A DNA stretch of 8,940 bases from Dichotomicrobium sp964650735 (GTDB taxonomy: Bacteria > Pseudomonadota > Alphaproteobacteria > Rhizobiales > Rhodomicrobiaceae): positions 1 to 8,940 of the forward strand of contig CAZYUT010000089.1 of NCBI GenBank assembly GCA_964650735.1, in the 5' to 3' direction. The translations under genes and the position numbers were made by a program. This document shows positions 6,660 to 8,940 of this stretch, one piece after another. Under the pieces are notes generated by a model that saw only the letters and a program-made list of their open reading frames with translations, searched no databases and had not been told where the DNA came from. Numbering within the stretch: position 1 is the stretch's first letter; each line of letters opens with the position of its first letter.

Positions 6660-6984
6660 ATGCGGGCATCATGTGGATGAAGGCTGCGTGGTCTGCTGCC
6701 GTGCCGGTGAGAGCTTGCTCCGGCCCGGCCTTTCGCATTTAATGAAAATGCGGGAGCCATTCCCGAGGGGCGTGGGTTTTATCCGCCGGTGGCGAAAGAT
6801 GCGGCACTCTCTTCGCGATCAGGATCAAAGCCCCCATAAAATGCGTTGAGACCGGAGCCGCCCGAACGGGCCATGAGGGCGGATGAGCGAGCGGCGTCAG
6901 CTGTTCGCGGCCATTGGCGACTCCGGATGCAAACGAGGTACGCGGCGCGCCTGCGAAAGGCTGGCGCAACAGTGGGGTAAGCTG
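6660..6984. other. Non-coding gap with several hairpins
   Basis: About 325 bases separate gloB from the preferred start of the next gene. Visible structure: GCCGG (6703-6707) with CCGGC (6720-6724), followed by CCTTT, a possible weak gloB terminator; CGCATTT (6734-6740) with AAATGCG (6746-6752), a perfect 7-bp stem; and CGGGA (6751-6755) with TCCCG (6761-6765), overlapping it by two bases. Short reading frames here lack ribosome sites and resemble no protein I know. I do not recognise a known RNA family. A promoter for the downstream gene is not evident. Confidence 0.45.
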
Positions 6985-8637
6985 ATGCAGGCGGAGCAAA
7001 GGGGATCATTCCTCTCCGCGTTATTCGTTGATTACGACAACGTCTATCTCTCGCTGAAACGGCGCAGCGAAGAGGCGGCGGCGCGCTTTGCGCAGGCTCC
7101 GGGGATCTGGTTGCAGGCGCTCGTCTCGGACCGGCTGGTGCGCCGTGAGACCGAAGCGCTAGCCCCGCGCCGGCGGCTGGTCGTCAACCGCGTGTACGGC
7201 AATCCGGTGCCGCGCCGTTCGGGCCGCGACGGGCCGAACGATCCCAACTCCTTTATCTTCGTGCGCCATCACTTTATTCGCGCTGGCTTCGAGGTGATCG
7301 ACTGCCCGCCGCTGACGGCGCAGCTCAAGAATGGTTCCGACATCCGCATGGCGATTGACGTGCGGGACATGATCGAGCATCGCACGCATTTCGACGAGTT
7401 CATCCTGCTCTCCGGCGACGCCGACTTCACGCCCGTGCTGCACCGGCTGCGCGAATATGACCGCCAGTGCGTGATCTATTCCAACGACCACACCGCCCAG
7501 CCTTACACGGCCTTGTGCGACGGGCGCATCGAGGAAGAAGATGTTGTCCAGTTCCTGCTCTCGGATGCTCTGCCCGCGCCTGAGTGGCAGGATCGCGGGA
7601 CGCTCGGCGGGGACGACCGCCAGGCTGAGGCGGCGCGCGCCGTGGGACAAGCGGTGCATCAGGCGCTCGGGCATGATCCCTCAGGACGGATGCCGGCAGT
7701 GGGCAAGCGTGAGGCACAGGCGGCCCGTGCAGGCGCTGGTCAGATTGAAGAGCCGACCATCCGCGCGCTGATGGATGATTTCCGCCAGATCGGCGCTGAG
7801 ATTCTCGACCTCGTGGTTCAAGCCGCGCGCGAAGCCGAAAAGCCGGTGCCGATTGCCTATCTCGCGAACCGGGCGATGAAGGAGCTTGGCCACGCCAAGA
7901 CGGTAGGCACCAACTGGGCTGGTTGCGGCGGCTTCCTCAATTTCCTGTCGCGCAACCTGCCGGACCATCTGCGGCTGAGCGAAGCGCCGCCGCATTCGGT
8001 CTACGACCCGGCGCGCCATCAGGTTGAAGGTGCCGCGGAGGATGAGCAGCGTCAGAGCGGTTTGCAGCGGGCCACGCCGCAAGCTCCGGGCGGCAACCGT
8101 CTGTCGGACCTGCAGAACTCGATCACGCGGATCTATGAGGCCTCCAAGGCGCCGCCGCTGCCGCCCAGCGAGTACCAGCTATTGTTCAACCTGATTGCCG
8201 GGGAGGTTGGCGAACGCGGTTTTCAGCCCGGGCGGACCGTGGACGCCGTTCTGGCCCGTGCGGAGGAGAATGGCGTACGCTTCGCGCAGCAGGATGTCGC
8301 TTTCGTGATAAGCGCGGTCGATGACATGGACCCCTGGCTCGAACATTCGCGCACCGCGGCGGCAATTGCGCGCGCTTACCGGGACGTCATCCTGTCGCGT
8401 TGCCTGAAGGCGGGGCTTGAGCTGACCGACGATGAACATCAATTGATACAGGTGTGGTTCGGTGCCGCGCAATTTGGCGGCGGCGCGGCTGGGCAGCCTG
8501 CGGAAGGATCGAGCCAGCCCAGGGCGGCCAGTGGCCGTCCCGACATCACGCTCCCGCCAGATTTTGACGAGGCGCAGAGCGGCACGCCGGGGGGCGATCT
8601 GGGCGGCTACAACCGCAGTTTGAAGCGCCACGGCTGA
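6985..8637 (+). CDS. NYN-domain predicted RNase with OST-HTH/LOTUS domain
   Basis: This is a 550-residue protein predicted to bind and cut RNA; targets are unknown. Residues about 12-195 form a NYN (PIN-like, LabA/DUF88) nuclease domain: LFVDYDN (Asp16, Asp18, Asn19), KNGSDIRMAIDVRDM (Asp119, Asp125) and LLSGDADFTPV (Asp145, Asp147) supply the acidic metal site. A linker (196-258) leads to an OST-HTH/LOTUS winged helix (about 272-345, with TNWAGCGGFLNFLSR around Trp311), a fold linked with RNA binding. A third predicted helical domain (about 373-494) may be the OST-HTH-associated type. The tail is Gly/Pro/Ser-rich. I prefer the ATG at 6985, ten residues before the conserved ALFVDYDN strand. 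An ATG at 6883 would add 34 residues rich in codons rare in this window. It appears monocistronic. Confidence 0.88.
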   Translation: MQAEQRGSFLSALFVDYDNVYLSLKRRSEEAAARFAQAPGIWLQALVSDRLVRRETEALAPRRRLVVNRVYGNPVPRRSGRDGPNDPNSFIFVRHHFIRAGFEVIDCPPLTAQLKNGSDIRMAIDVRDMIEHRTHFDEFILLSGDADFTPVLHRLREYDRQCVIYSNDHTAQPYTALCDGRIEEEDVVQFLLSDALPAPEWQDRGTLGGDDRQAEAARAVGQAVHQALGHDPSGRMPAVGKREAQAARAGAGQIEEPTIRALMDDFRQIGAEILDLVVQAAREAEKPVPIAYLANRAMKELGHAKTVGTNWAGCGGFLNFLSRNLPDHLRLSEAPPHSVYDPARHQVEGAAEDEQRQSGLQRATPQAPGGNRLSDLQNSITRIYEASKAPPLPPSEYQLLFNLIAGEVGERGFQPGRTVDAVLARAEENGVRFAQQDVAFVISAVDDMDPWLEHSRTAAAIARAYRDVILSRCLKAGLELTDDEHQLIQVWFGAAQFGGGAAGQPAEGSSQPRAASGRPDITLPPDFDEAQSGTPGGDLGGYNRSLKRHG

Positions 8638-8698
8638 GGTCATGATCGAGCGCGGACCCGCCCCGCTGAGGGCGCGCCGCAGTGCGCCAGAGGGCCGT

Positions 8699-8727
8699 TT
8701 GACAGGCCACGTAAAGCGTGCCAAAAA
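8699..8727 (+). promoter_or_regulatory. Predicted tRNA-Lys promoter
   Basis: A perfect TTGACA (8699-8704) lies 48 bases upstream of the tRNA. With a 17-bp spacer the -10 would be CAAAAA (8722-8727), a poor match. Transcription would begin about 13 bases before the mature tRNA. The -35 box is convincing; the -10 is uncertain. Confidence 0.45.
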
Positions 8728-8746
8728 CTTCGCTGTCAATAAGGAC

Positions 8747-8822
8747 GGGCCCATAGCTCAGCTGGTAGAGCAACTGACTTTTAATCAGTAGGTCGCAGGT
8801 TCGAACCCTGCTGGGCTCACCA
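8747..8822 (+). tRNA. tRNA-Lys (anticodon UUU)
   Basis: A full cloverleaf folds by eye. The acceptor stem GGGCCCA (8747-8753) pairs with TGGGCTC (8812-8818) with one G-U. The D-arm contains AGCTCAGCTGGTAGAGC. The anticodon stem ACTGA/TCAGT holds loop CTTTTAA, giving anticodon TTT. The T-arm is GCAGG-TTCGAAC-CCTGC. Discriminator A8819 is followed by an encoded CCA (8820-8822). It decodes AAA and AAG as lysine. Confidence 0.97.
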
Positions 8823-8881
8823 CCACAGACGGCGCGTTCGCTCGCCGGCCAGCGGCTGCCAGGTCGAGACGTGCTAAGCCG

Positions 8882-8940
8882 TCACGCCGCGAATTGAAGC
8901 GACACGATCTTCTCGTAATACGCATTGGTCGCAGCAAGCT
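8882..8940 (-). CDS. C-terminal end of an unidentified protein
   Basis: A minus-strand frame enters from the right edge and ends at TGA (8884-8882) after 18 full codons. The residues ATNAYYEKIVSLQFAA have a plausible coding composition and codon choice for this GC-rich genome; the other two minus-strand frames read less like protein. It would converge on the tRNA gene. Too little is visible to name it. Confidence 0.5.
   Translation of the reverse strand, partial: LAATNAYYEKIVSLQFAA

Noticed and set aside
6742..6849. Small basic 35-codon open frame starting at ATG 6742
   Set aside because: No Shine-Dalgarno sequence is visible, the start sits inside a hairpin, and the product resembles no protein I know. 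It is more likely chance.
8823..8881. Possible attachment site or mobile element next to tRNA-Lys
   Set aside because: No repeat of the tRNA 3' end, integrase gene or composition change is seen downstream within the window.

Overview
The window is GC-rich, densely packed chromosomal DNA that looks like an alphaproteobacterium. Three things point there: a SAM-II (metA-motif) riboswitch, a class found almost only in Alphaproteobacteria, in front of metX; the metX-metW pair; and the conserved neighbourhood hisC-tyrC / metX-metW / methyltransferase / gloB, which I know from Rhizobiales-type genomes. I see no insertion sequence, CRISPR array, prophage or plasmid gene. This is core metabolic DNA, not an accessory island.

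Left part (1-2949, minus strand): an M42-like metallo-aminopeptidase, then a HisC-type aminotransferase, then TyrC, a prephenate/arogenate dehydrogenase that runs off the left edge. hisC and tyrC are only 4 bp apart and clearly form an operon. They probably supply the aminotransferase and dehydrogenase steps of tyrosine/phenylalanine synthesis, with HisC also able to serve histidine synthesis. The peptidase sits 57 bp upstream and may be co-transcribed.

Middle (2950-5011, plus strand): a divergent intergenic region holds a sigma70-like promoter and a SAM-II aptamer. They precede metX (homoserine O-acyltransferase, TTG start) and metW, the partner protein of MetX. SAM, the end product, is expected to repress methionine synthesis through this RNA.

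Next (4924-6659): a class I SAM-dependent methyltransferase on the minus strand, whose 3' end overlaps the 3' end of metW by 88 bp, and a divergently transcribed gloB-like glyoxalase II.

Right part (6660-8940): a structured non-coding gap; a 550-residue NYN (PIN-like) nuclease with an OST-HTH/LOTUS domain and an extra C-terminal domain, an RNA-metabolism protein of unknown target; a tRNA-Lys(UUU) with its own -35 box; and the last 18 codons of an unidentified minus-strand gene at the right edge.

The most interesting items are the SAM-II riboswitch with an unusually long spacer to a TTG start, the NYN/OST-HTH protein, and the convergent gene overlap with a repetitive C-terminal tail. I do not see evidence of a wholly new multi-gene system.
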